DNA of 64,000 nucleotides from positions 29,222,522-29,286,521 of the forward strand of contig JARCOQ010000006.1 in the NCBI GenBank assembly GCA_029207755.1. The letters run 5' to 3'. The notes beneath the pieces were generated by a model. It saw only the letters and a program-made list of their open reading frames with translations, made no database searches and was not told where the DNA came from. Position numbers and translations under genes: made by a program. Shown in pieces: positions 38,401 to 52,300 of the stretch; position 1 is the first letter of the stretch, and each line of letters opens with the position of its first letter. This DNA comes from Chamaea fasciata. Its lineage: Eukaryota > Chordata > Aves > Passeriformes > Sylviidae.

Positions 38401-41400
38401 TGACAAGGTAAATTTGATTATCAGACGTGGAGAGTGTTTTCCTGATAGGTATGTTACAGTTGAAGTTGAACTTACTAGGTTTGTTTGTTGCCTTTCTTTG
38501 TTGGTCAATGATGTCACCATAAATATTAGATTAAATTATTTTATATAACTAGTTTCATGGTAATATTTTATTTTAATCAATGAAAAAATTAATTTCATAA
38601 ATATACAAATTAATATTTTCTGAAAAACAGAATATTTAAAACAGTGGCAAAATACGGAGTTTAAATGGCCATATTGACATGTACTTGTAGTAAATATTTT
38701 CACTTTTGCTGTCTTGAATTGATTTTGTTTGAGAAGATGGACTCTGGTGGTACTTTCGGTGCAGCCACCAGAGCATTAAGCAAATAACTGTAATAGACCA
38801 GTGTTCCTTTCATTTACAAAGTGTCATGTAACTGGTTAAAATGTCACTGTTTAGAAGCAAGAGAACCAAACCCTGGTTTGGAAGATCAGTTAGAAAAGAT
38901 TTTAAAAGTTTATAAATGGTTGTTCTATTGTTGTTTTTCAAACAATTGTGCTTCTTGAAACTGCAGGTTCTTAAAACAGAAGGAGAGGAACTTGTCCCCA
39001 GAAGCTATTGGGATACTTTGAGACGTAGCACAAGCCAAGCACTCTTTTCAGACCTTGCGGAGGTATAAAACAACCTCTCTGGTCCATAAACAGACTGCTA
39101 CTTGATTTATTCTGTTCTGATTGTTTTCTTATATTATGCACCTTGTTTCTTCTTTTCCTTTTAATTACTTTTTTGTTTTAAACCTGAAAGTTCTCAGATC
39201 AAATGCATTTGGTTCTATACAATGTGATAATTGAAGGTTGTCATTTCCAAGTGAAAGCAAAGTTACCTTTTGAAAGAGTTGGAAGTTGAAGTTCTCTTCA
39301 GTCCTCACTATAAGAAGCCTTTTCTAACACTAGTAGTCATGGCATTTCACAGTTAGAGAAGTAATTCAGGAAGCCTTTGTCATTTAGGCGTGGTCCAGTA
39401 AAATGACAACTTTATTGAGAGTTCTGGCCCTCTAAGATTTTAATCTTTATGTCCTTAATGTGCTTTTTATGTGTATTATCATAGCAAATCTTCACAAAAA
39501 GTATAATAATTCTTTAATTATTGGAGAAAACCAGGAATGTTTTAAGGTAACCAAAAGATTTGTCCATCTTTTTTAATATTTCATGATCATTATGGAGGTC
39601 TAGAAATACCACTGAGCCATCAAATTAATTTCCATAATGCTTTAAGTTCTAATAATTCCTGTTTCATGATCTGCTTCTAGATAATTGAATAAGATATTTC
39701 TTTGTATTTATTATTTCAAAAAACTAGATCTATTTATCTAGTCAAAAAACTAGATCCTTTATACTTTTCTGTGCCCCACACAGTGCAAGTGGTTGCTCTG
39801 CTGGTAGTAGCATTAAAAAACATACTGCAACTCCCCACTGACTCTGGTCTCAGAGTTCCATATTTCCTAAGCAGGAACATAATGAGAAAAGAGCAAGGAA
39901 CCAAAAGTGACCTCCAGAGTAAAACAGTCTTTTTCCTTGGTTTGGAAGCAATGTGTGCTTCACATTAAAAGTAATTAGTGTTTTGTCCCTGCTGTTCTCT
40001 GCAGAAGCTCATGAATAACCTGAGGACTTTGATGGACTTATGTCTGATTTCCAGGCTAAATTTACTCATAGTCCTGTTATATTAGTCAGTTTTTCATTAC
40101 TTTTCATAGCACTTTTTTTTCTTCATTGTTAATCTTACCCATTGTTGTGTTTATAAATGCAGTCATAGTTCTCTGTTTAAATTTATTTGAATTTTAAGTA
40201 TGAGCCAAACAAAATAAGGTATTTGATTTTTCATTTAAGGTAGAACCTACCTTTCGTAGGGATCAAATAAACCTTTTCTATATTTCTCTCAACTTGTGTT
40301 CATTTGCCCTTCAACAAAACAAAATGTAGTATTACAGAATTGAGTTTTGTAACAATTTTTGTAGCAACATCCGTAGTAATACATATACATAGTAATCTTG
40401 CAATAAAGCAGTATACTCAGCCTATCTTTCTGTGCTTCTATGTTGATGAGCTTCTGAATTGTTAATCTAGTTATTAATCCTGATTTATTCCACAAAATTT
40501 TAAAATCCAGAATATCAATGCTCTTGTCTAGTCAGATTAAGGAGTCATAGAAGGGAGAGAAGGCTTCTCATTTCAGTGTTTATTCAAGAAGCTTGGGTCA
40601 TTGAGTTTTCTGAATGAAATGTCATCTTAATGTACAGTTAGCTGGGCATGAATTCAGTCCCAAGTATAGATGGACTTAAATTTGGTAATCTCTACATGTT
40701 TCATTTGAAGAGAGAGAGGTTTTTTAATATCTGATGCCTCAGACTAATATCTGTAACTATACTGTAATTGAAGCTTAATAGCAGCTATACTCAGTAGTGA
40801 TTTAAATTCTCCATAAAGTGTATAAAAAGCCTGTCCGCTTACTTGTAAATCATTTTATGAAGAAAAATCATGTTCTGCATTTTCTCCACTGACAATTTCC
40901 CACTTCTCACCGTAATTATCTTTATCTTGATTGGTTTGGGCCAGCTGGCTTTCATCCATATTCTCATCTCTCCCAGGTACTCTTGCATCTGAATAATATT
41001 ATAGCTATTTCTAGTAAGAAAGTGGCATAAAGCAAGGTGATACTGGGGTCTCTGTTGTTTCATAGGCTTTTGAGAAGGCTATATGTAAATTGAAAAGGAG
41101 AGTAAATAAGGTTTGTTGCTATGGGAATTAAAATGTCTCTTTGGAGAGTAAAGTTATTTATCACAACTGGGTTTTTTTTGGACAATGTATAATTCTGTTT
41201 CTGTTCTTCCTAATTTAGCAATTCCACCATCCTGTTGGAATATGGCAGTTATCACAATTCAGTTTTGGGGTTTATTCTTAAATTACTAAGTAAAACTGGG
41301 TATCAGTAGGTTAGTTATCACTGTTGGAAAAATCAAGAGTTTGCAGTAGAAAGCTCTTATTAAATCAAATCATAATATACATAATTATTGGAATATGTTA

Positions 41401-44400
41401 GTAAAAGTTCAGTCGATGCTCATAAGCATTACCTACTTTTAGTCAGTCCTTGTAAATCAAGAACTTGAAACTAATTTTGCAGAATACAAAATAAATAGAC
41501 TTTATGCACTTTAGGTAGAAAACAGAAAGGCAAAGATACTGCCATTATGCATCAAATCAGTAAGGTGATTGAAACACTTGTTTTTGTTCTGTCTCTACCT
41601 GCATTTGTATTCCAATTAGTGTAAAGGTAAAGAGAAATGAGAAGGATTTTATTCTCATTTAAATGACTGCAAAATGCATTTGATCAAAATTGAGGCTCAT
41701 ATTTGTATACATGGAAACAGGAGATAATTTAATTTTCACTGATCTAAAATAAATAAAACTAATTTTATCGTGAAAAATAAATAATAGCTTTAAATGATTA
41801 AGGCTTCTGGTTTTATCCTTTATGGCATAAAAGAGAGAATTTATTTAATGCTATCAGTGCAGAAGGAGCACAGGAATAGTTTTCAGCTGCCTGCAGTTCT
41901 TCAGGGAAGCATATTGGGTTGAGTTTCTGCAGTGAGGTTTTTGTTGGGGTTTTTTTCATTTAGTGAGGCCAACCAAGTGGGAATTGTGAAAAGACTTACA
42001 GATTGTATTTTTTTTTAACGGTTCTTTAGATATGGGTGAATGCAACCTAAGTCTAAGGTTTTGAAATGTTTTTGCAAGATGAAAGGCTGTAATTTAACAT
42101 TTGATATCTTTTCAGTGTACTTGAGGGAAATTGTTTGAATGTGCTTAGGGATTTAATTGCTTAAAAGACATAAGAAATCAGGGTATCTGCATTTCAGTAT
42201 ATTGTGTCCTGTACTGGAGGATAACAATATTAAAAGACAAATAGTGATTACTTTTCTGAATTAGTTTGCTCACTTGAAGGGCAGAGCTGCCTTAATTGAA
42301 GGGCATGAAATATCTCTACCTCTATATACACTATGTCATCTTATTTCTCCCTGGAGAAGAATATGAGAATAAAAAGGAAGCTAGAGTACATGAAATACAA
42401 TCTTGAGAATCCTAAACTGATTATGCTAAAAAACAGAAAAGTCTCTCTCATTTCTTTAGACTGGATGTTGAAAGAGATTTGTTGTTGTTACTGCCTTGTG
42501 TTTTCCCTTTTTGTTGATATATAAATATTTTTAATGAATATTGCACTTTCCATTTTTTACAAATCAGTATGTAAATTTGAAAATAATATAACATATTTTA
42601 GAGAATGGAGATGTGAAATGCTTTTTCATGGTACATGATTTATCATGATGTTGAATTATTGCATATTGTTCAAAATTTTTTCCTGGTTTCTTCACTTAGT
42701 ATTTCTTTGTCTGTTACAAATTTATAGCCTCCTCAGTGAAGAAATAGAGTCAGACTTAAAGGAATCTGAGTGTGGCTTGCAGGTTCATACATGCAGAGCT
42801 TTATAGAGCTGTATAAACAGTTTTCTATACTTATGGTAGATCCCATGGGTTTATAATGTATCATTATATTATAGTGATAAATTATTACTGTTACATCGCC
42901 AAATATTTGCTAGGTTTCTGTACTGTGCCTTGTTTTGTACTGTAACACTAGAGTCAGCAGGCAAACTTCCTAATGGGTGGTAGCTCGCCTAGGAAGAGCA
43001 GAGACTGCTCTCCTACTCTTTGCTTTTCATAAAGTCTTTGTAAGAAAAATGAGAGCTTGGATGGGAGGCAATCCCTAAGCAGCCACAGTAAGGAGACTAA
43101 ATAAATAAATTTTTAAATTTCAAATGTTGGCAGAAGCATGTTGATGCCAGGAGGGCAGTGTCATGTTGGACTACTGTGGCTTATTCAAGAGCTTTATATT
43201 ACTGAATTATTCCTCTATCTTTTCAGTGTATCGAGAGCTTCTTTTTCAAAGAAGTAAAATCAATGCATATATACAATAGTTAAGGGCAATGAATATGTAG
43301 TAAAAAAAGTGGAATATTATGCAATCACTATACAGAGATGATAGTTACTTCTGTTTGGATTCCTGTTTACAACTTTTTACTATTACGAATGGTCAAAATT
43401 AGTTGGCTTTCTCTTCTAATTGTGGCCTTCAAAATCTTTTGTTATTTATTAAGGAAAAAGTATTAATACATATTCAGAGATTCCAGTCCTGCGCAGAGAC
43501 CACAACCCAGTAGATGAGGAACATCCTTAAGAGAAGTAATCCAAATACTGCTTCATTATTTCAAAATATTTCGTAATTCTGGTGTTTTAAATGTGTTTGG
43601 GCGATAACATTTAAGATGTAACTATCTGCCACTTACAGAAAAGAATCATGTAAAGTACACCTAACTTGATGTGATTTTAGAACACAATCCCATACTTGGC
43701 TTTTGAAATATAGAATAAGAGTATATGAACTAATGTCCTCTAATTTCTTTGTAGTTTCATAGTAGAAGGGAAAGGAGGTTGTGTACAAAGGGAGTTACAT
43801 TTTATGGTTTACCTTAACTGACAAGAATTTTCTTTTTCCTCACAAGTTTCTGCTTTTATTTTTCATACCTTTTCCCCCTTCACTGCAGCTTCCATTACAT
43901 CATTCTGTTGGTTTAACTACTTTCTACTAAATGCAATTAACAGCTACTGCCATTTTTGAGTGAAAATTGCATGGCAAAATCATTGTGATGGATTTCAGTA
44001 CTAAAATCTTTTTTAAGACTATAAACATAAAATACAAACTCTTTTAATAGAAAAGTCTATTATCATGATAGGCATTCTCAGATTATACTTCTGTATCTGA
44101 TCCAATCATGGCCTTTAATTTTTTTTTATTCTACTATTTAAGCGTGCTGATGATATTTCAAGTTCACTGTCAGATACTACATTGCTTGTACACTTTTTTG
44201 GCAAGAAAGGAAAAGCTGAACTGAACTTTGAAGATTTTTATAGGTGAGTCTCAATTTCATTAATTCCTTCTAAAAATATTTGTATAGTTGTTCTAATTAA
44301 TGTATACTATGTTATTATACACATAGCTTATGCAGGTATGTTTATAATAGTTTATGTTCCCTTTGTGTGTGTTACATACACAAAGAGCAAAATAAAACAG

Positions 44401-46263
44401 TAAGTGGCCAACAATAAAAAGTCCTCTTCCAGTGCTGGTGCATTTGCAAATTTTGTTAGCACTTGTGTGTTTAGTTAGTTCGGGGTGGAAAGGTTATACC
44501 CCAGCCCTGTCCTTATTGATAGATAGGAACTTCTTTCTTGGTTTTGAATTGCTTATATCTTTTCCCCTGTTTGTTAGTGCTTTAAAAAAAAAATTGTGTG
44601 CATCTCTGCACTTAGGGACATATTTAAATGCAAAATTTTTTTGAAGATATCATTCAGGCACCTTAGAACAAGCTTCTTTGGATAAAATTTAAAACACAAT
44701 GGAAGCTGTTGGCTTAGTTATTGCACCAGTAAATATAAACTTTAAAAATACAGGGAGGGTTATGCTATAAAAACAGAACCATAAAACTGTATGCTTCTGC
44801 GTAACTGGGAGAGATAGACTATTTAGTTATTGCTTCCTTAGTAAATACTCATAATATCTATTGTCTTTATCACTTAACTGTGTATTCCAATCAATCAGAA
44901 TTTTACAAAATATTTTGCCTTAAATGAGAAGTCCTGAAAAGTATTCAGTATTGTACATAATATAAAAACTGTATCATTAAGTGAAATCATGTTGTAAATT
45001 CAAAGTAGGAAGCAGCAGAGATGGTAGTTTTACAAAAGACATCTAGTTAAAATGCTGTGGTATGTGGTTGACAATGAGATGAACATGAGCTCCCAGTGCA
45101 CTACTGTGACCAGAGTGCTAATTTCACCCTTGGCTATAGGACTAGGGCATCACATAGAATCAGAGAAGTTACTTTTCATAGGTCACTGTTTTTTTATTTG
45201 GTGTCCAGAATATTCTAAATGGGTTGTTAAGTTGGGAAGAGTTTATAAAAATAAGAATAGGGAAGTATTTTTCAAAAAGGGTTAGACTAAAAGACTGCAA
45301 GCACTCATCATACTCCACTTGTTAAAAAGACAAGGTTAAATTTCAAACTGTAAGCAACTACATGGGGGAGTACATTTTGGGAATTAATTTAGTACCATGA
45401 TGGAAATTTGAATTAAGCAGATACAAATAAAGAGCTGTTACCCACTGAGGAAGAAAATTAGGCAAACACAAACTAGAATTAGATTACAGATGTAAGTATC
45501 AAGTAATTGTAATCCTTACTAACACATTTCATCACTGCATTAAAATTGTTGCATTGACTTGAAAATATGTCAATATAGATAGGGGATTTACCAAATTTAC
45601 CGTAAGTCCTGCAAAAAGAAAACTAATTTGTATAACATTATTTGGCTCATATTCTGTGAGTCTTTTAAGGACATGAACAGTAAAAATACAAAGTATGACA
45701 ATTTCTTCACTTTTTTTTTTTTGCTTTAGATTTATGGATAACCTGCAAACTGAAGTTCTAGAGATAGAATTCCTTTCCTACTCTAATGGGATGAACACCA
45801 TCAGTGAGGAAGACTTTGCCCATATTCTCTTGAGGTATACAAATGTGGAAAATACATCAAGTTACCTGGAAAACATGCGCTGCAGTATTCCTGAAGAAAA
45901 GGTAATTGTTTAGCAGTGGACCACAGCATGCAGTCCCAGTGTCTCTAAGCTTTGTTGGACTGAATTACTTAGCACCAGGATTTTATTCTGATCATAAACT
46001 GCATGCCTGGTTACTACATGCCTTTTCAGGTTACTTGCTGAATAAAAAGTAAAAGAGTAAATAGCATAGAATTATAGTCCATAGGATTTAGCTAGTAGTA
46101 TTGTTGAAGTTTAGATAGAAAGTAACAGAACATGTTAAATTGCAAAAACCATAAGATAATAAAAAGAAAAATTTTCTAGCAATGAAATAATAAAACAACC
46201 CTTTCTTTCCTTCTTTCTTTCTTTCTTTCTTTTCTTTCTTTCTTTCTTTTCTTTCTTTCTTTC

Positions 46264-46314
<51 letters not shown>

Positions 46315-49300
46315 CTTTCTTCTTTGCACTGCCATTGGAGAAGCATCTCCTCAGAAACAACATTACATTTTGTCTCGTTGTATTATAGTCTTATTAGTGG
46401 ATTGCTTGTAATTATTGTTGGTTGTGTGGGTTTTTTAATGATTGAAGAGACAGAAATGATAATATAAACAGTAAAGGTCAGGAGGTAGATAGTCCTTAAC
46501 TTGTTTAACAACAAATATGTTGTCAGAAGCGTATCTGAGAGAAATGTAGTAGCAACTATGCATCTGTGATAATCTATATGATAGCGTTAAAAGTAGTCCT
46601 TCAAACAAGGGATGTTTTGGATGTACTTCTTCTATTTGTGTTTACAGATCAGATTTATCTGTTCTAGAAATCTAACTCTTTCAATAGCTATACCCTTTAA
46701 TAGCATTGACAGCAGAGCTTGCAAAGAAAAGTAATAAATCAGTTTGAGCAGTTTATTTGGGTTTTGTCTTTAAGAAATGACATTGTAATTTCCATCTTCA
46801 CACTAAGATCAGTCAACCGACCTGATAGAAGCACACTCTAAAAGTCAGCAGTTTTCTGTTCAAAAATCTGGATTATCTGATTCTTCCTGTGGTTGTACAG
46901 CAGTTAAGGCCACTGAATGTTAAATATATCTGGGAAAGCAGGGATGTCTCTTTTGACCAGATTAAGTGTCAGATGAAGTGGTAAGATTGGGATCAGAGTT
47001 CCTGCTCAGTCACCCTTTCCAAGTTGTTGGTCTAGGCACTGAGGTACTCAGATCAAGCTGCCATAAAAGGTCTGTGCAGCTTTCAATATTCAGAGCCAAG
47101 ACAGTGCAACAGAACTTCTATAACTGCATGGTTCCAGATGGAAATCTCAAAAAAAAACCGCGAAAAAAACCAAAAACACACCAAAAAACACTCATTTGGG
47201 TCTTGTATAGAAACAATAATGTAAGTATCACTTGGGAAAACTTAAAAATAATGACCATTGTAATTACAGAGAAATACTTTGACTGTCAGAGGTGAAGTAA
47301 ATATAGAGACACTTTCTTTTGAACACAAGGTAGTAGTCTTTGAAGTTCATCTCTAAGTCTTCCAATGTAATGCAAGTATTCCACTGCAGTTTCCTCTTCT
47401 TGGTCTCTGGTGGGACATCAGTTAAGGAAAACTTCCCATGTAGAAAGCTTTGTCACTCAGTTACAACTTTGCTTTTATGCTGTGTTCTGGGAATGTCCTG
47501 GCACTGGACAGGTGCTATATATCTGTATGTCATATGCTATAGCTCCATTAAGTGAAACAAGACATTGCTGTTTTTCATAACTTTGTATTATTGGCTTGGT
47601 AAATGTGCTGTCACTACATCTCTTATGCTGGACACAGGCTTTTAGGAATAGGACTCTGCCTCTTAATGCCATGGAGGTGTTCGTATTTTGTTCAGATATT
47701 GTCACGTTTTTTGACTCTTGTCATAACACTATAATTTGAAGATTATAAAATTTGCTCTTTATTTCATGATAATGATATGCTGCAATACTAATACTAACCA
47801 GAGGATTCCATTTAGAAGAAAAATTAGTTGAGTCTGTAAAGTAATAGGCCCATACTCTCACAATTGGCAATGTTAATCTTTCATGGAGCTGTACAAAGAA
47901 CCCCTGAAGCAGCATGATGATCCTTTGTCATACTGTAATCATGTTCATATGTTCAGCTGGCATGCTGGCATGCTGCCTGCTCACAGGATGTTTTCCTCCT
48001 TTTACTAACTAGATGCCAAGCAGTGATTCATGTAAGCTGGCATCATTAATTACTACGGATATCAGCTCCTGAAGAGAGTCTGTGCGTTTTTAGCAGCGCT
48101 GGTATATTACCCTGAGCTTTCTTTGCTGTAGTAAAATGTAATCTGTCCATATAATAAAAAAGTTAGCTTCCTTTTTTTGTCATGGTTTAACCCCAGCCAT
48201 TGACCAAGCCCCATGGAGCCTTTGTTTACTCCTCACCACCAAGATCAGGGAGAGAATTGGAAGGATAAAAGCCAGAAAACTTGAGAGATGAGAAAGAGAC
48301 AGGTTTTTAGGAAAAGCAAAATTCGTGCACACAAACAAGATTTTTGCAGTAGCCTGACCTCTTATACTTATTTTTTGCATTCAGAATTTTTACAGACAAA
48401 TTGGGGCACATTAAGGATTTGTGAACCTAAAAATGTCAGCTCAAGACCTTGGTGGATGTTCTCTACAATTGCTGTTTTGCCATAGTACCTGAGGCTCCTG
48501 ACTGAGAAATGAAGTTTCACTGATCTTGGAATTTCACAAATGGATGGCAGAGTTGTTCCAGTCCCACAGAGTTTTCAGTCTAAACACAGTGCAAGAACTA
48601 GAACTTGGACACATAAACTAATAGTGTCAAATGCAATGAAACAAAAAGACAAGTATTGATAATATTAAGTTTTTAAGCTAAAAAATTAAATAAGGTGGTG
48701 GTTCTATTTGTGTATATGAGGGTTTCCACCCAATTGTGAAGGATCTGCTTGTTGAGAAAAGCAATTCATGATGGAGATGGGCCAAGCTCTCCACAGAGTT
48801 TATAAATCTTAGCTAAGGGTTAGGTAGGATCACTTAAGCAGGGGTTTACATCTCAAGAGTGTGGAGTCCTATTAAATTCTTCTATTATAACAACATTCTG
48901 CTGCTCTCCACATTTTCCACAGTCCTTGCTGTTTCATATGGGTCAGCATCCAAACCTCTGCCATCTTCTATGGCACAAACCTACATTTGCATGTTTTCTG
49001 TCTTCCACCATACTATAAAGATTAGGTATATGTTTGAGAAGAGACATAGATCAATGTTTTAGTTCAAACAGAAAGGCTCACAGGTCTTACCTGCCTTCGA
49101 GTATATTTTCAGAGACAAGTACTTAAATAGAATAAAAGCAAATGGAAAAATAGCCAGGACTTATAGTTAAAGGAGTCCAGGGAGCTCAAGATTTGACAAA
49201 GAATGCCATTCCATGTTCAGAATGGCTGAGACCAGTGGGAATATGATATAGGCAATCGTCCTGGCTTAGTTCAAAGTCTCGTTTTCAGATCTCTTTCAGA

Positions 49301-52300
49301 ATTGATTTAGAGATAGTTTATCAGATCTTTGGATCTCTAAGATAGGAAAAAGTCAGAAAAATACTACAAGGAATGAAGATAAACCCTTTTAACAAGAACA
49401 CTTTCATTGAAACTTTCACAGAAGATATTTTAAAGTCTGGTCAAAATGCAATTGATTTTTTATAAAGCTGGACAAACCCTGGAGTACTTGCAAACCCTCA
49501 GCTGAAGAGACTTGGGTGTCTAAATCTAGATATGTAAAAATTTCACTCTAAAGTACAGGCTTAAGGTAGACCATAACATATATTTATGGATCCATTCAAT
49601 GTATTTATAGGAGCACATACACTCACATATATATAATAATGGTTTGCAGGTTTTCAGTAGTAAACATACTCAAATGTTCATCCAAACCTAGACTTTTTAT
49701 TCTCAGTATTGACTATCACATTGTAATAATCCTGGAATTCTTAAAAATCGTCCTTAGCAATGGAACAGTATTTTTGACAGCTCTGGTGAGAATTGCTGAC
49801 TTGTTGCAGTCGCAGAGAGGAAAGACATATTGCATTCTTTAAGAAACTCCAGTTCTTTTTTTTTTTTTAATGGATATGATATATGTTCTTAAATGAAGTA
49901 GACATATATATTTGAAAGGTTTATTTATTCAGTTGTTATTACTACTGCTAATTTACTGTGCATATTGTTCTCCTGGTTTTTAGGGTATCACGTTTGAAGA
50001 ATTTAGATCATTTTTTCAATTCTTGAACAATCTAGAAGACTTTACAATTGCAATGCAAATGTATAATTTTGCAAGTCGTTCCATAGGTCAAGGTAAGTAT
50101 TATTGTTATAAAAATCCATTGATATCCATACAGAACTGCTGACAAAAATGTTTTGTATTTCATAGTTTGTAGTTTTAATGTTTCCAGTAAAAGCCTAAAA
50201 ATGCTAGGAATCCAGCTTTGAGAGGAAAAGGCTTGGTCATCTCATAAGAGAGATCGTGCGAAGTCATGTAAGTGGTGGACAAGCTGAATGCAGAATCACT
50301 GTCCATCAAATCCTACAATACAGGAGTTAAAAGGCACTTGATGACACCCGTGAGAGATCAGATTAAGGCAAGCAAAAGCATTTCTTGGCACAGTGAGCAT
50401 CTGAAACTTGGCCTTCTACAAAGGCTATAGAAGAAAACGGTCTCAGAAGGTCTGAAGAGAGATCAGACATTTTTAACAAATCAGTAAGTGGGTACTGAAA
50501 AAACTAGGCATATATGTACCTACTAAAATCCTTAATAAAACAGTTGTGATGCTTGGGGAGCACAAGGTGAACAATTTGCAAAGTGGTCATATTTGTGGGC
50601 TCTCCTCAAGTAGCCTCTTCTTGGGTCTGACCCTTTACCACCAGCATGGTCCTACCTAATGTGGCCTTACCAAGGAATTGTATCATTTTCTCTGTGCTCT
50701 GTTTCTTGGGTTCTGTTTTGTGTCAAATACGTAAATTCCATATATGTAACACAGGTTTCATTATAATATGATTTTCTGATTTTGTTATTGCATATAGTAT
50801 AGTACATGGACTGTTATCTTTTTTGTAAAATAATTGGCACCAATTAAGCAGTGTCATTTTACATCAGTTAAGGACTACTTGGTTTAGAACTGTGAAATTC
50901 AGTTCTAATTTTCACTTTTTCATATTTTTGAGTATTTAAATGTGAAAACTCGAATTCAAAGTTTACTTATATTTCATAATATGCTGTTCACAAAGTACCC
51001 TTAAATTCACCTTTTTGAATTTTTTTTTCTGGTGTTCTCCTTATGCAGATGAATTCAAGCGTGCTGTGTATGTAGCCACAGGTGTGAAACTCTCACCACA
51101 TTTGGTGAACACAGTGTTCAAGATTTTCGATGTTGACAGAGATGACCAGCTGAGTTACAAAGAATTTATCGGCATTATGAAAGACAGACTCAATCGAGGG
51201 TTTAGGGTAAGGATTCTAAATTTTATAGTTATCCTAGTTGACTTTGCTACTTACCACTACTTTAGCATCTGTAGCACCTGTAGATTTCCAACCAGCAGTG
51301 CATTTGTTTAAAGACATACATTTTATGACATACATTTTATGACACACACTTGAAGACATACATTTATAGAAATACTGAGCAATCTGTAAGATTAAATCCT
51401 TCCTAAATTCTTGAATTTTTTTGTTACAAAGCAATATTTAGAGGTCGTGATGTACCTTTATAATATGCAAACTAAATAGGAGATGAGAAATTCCCTGCAT
51501 ACTGTCATTTCTTCTGTATTGTGTGATTAATAGATTAGCATTAGGAATTTTAACAACAGCAGCAATTATGTCTGTATTGCTTGCAGAGAAAAGAGAATTT
51601 GTCTTTCTCAAGCTCAAGACGTTTAGTTAAAGGTCAACTCTTCTAAAACATTTTATAAAATACCAAGTGCTCATAATGACAGTTGAAAAGAGCTGCAGGA
51701 GAAGGTAGTTTTAATTTTCAAAAAAATATTGATGAAGTGGTGCTGAACAGTGCTGTGTTCTAGTTCAGAGCTGAACTAGATAATTAAAATAATTAAACCC
51801 TGTATCTAATATTCAGTTACAATAAGCTAGAGGGCAGTAAATTACGTGCAGTCTTTTATTTTCTTCATATGACAGGTGTTAACATTTTAAACTAAATGTA
51901 AAATGGTGTTCTTACTAACAACCTTATTGCTTTATTGCTTAGACATAAATTTTAAACTGTATTATGGTTCCTAAAGTCAAATTTCAGTATGTTATTTCTC
52001 TAATTTTAGTTAGCTTCCTAAATGTAATTTTAGCACTTTCTGTGAAGTGGTGTTGAGTTTACTTGTTATTTCTGTAATATTTTGATCAAACATAAAATGT
52101 GGATGACAACCACTGTACTTGTAAAAAACTTATTTCCTCATTGGTCCTCAATTCCTTTTATTATGGTGTGGTAATGATGATTGTTTCACAATTGTTTCAA
52201 GATGTTCAGCTATATGTTTTAATTGTTTACTAATTGTAAATGTGCTGTGTATGTTAATTTAACCAGCAAACAGTCTGCTTACTAAGTAATTCTTGTATTT

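Larger units (their letters stand above)
45902..49983 (+). other. MICU3: MICU3 intron 11
   Basis: Contains the TTTC microsatellite (46200-46324) and a partial antisense LTR (48178-48345). The remainder is unremarkable. Confidence 0.75.

Noticed and set aside
46088..46363. Lys/Glu-rich minus-strand open frames
   Set aside because: They are translation of the TTTC microsatellite.
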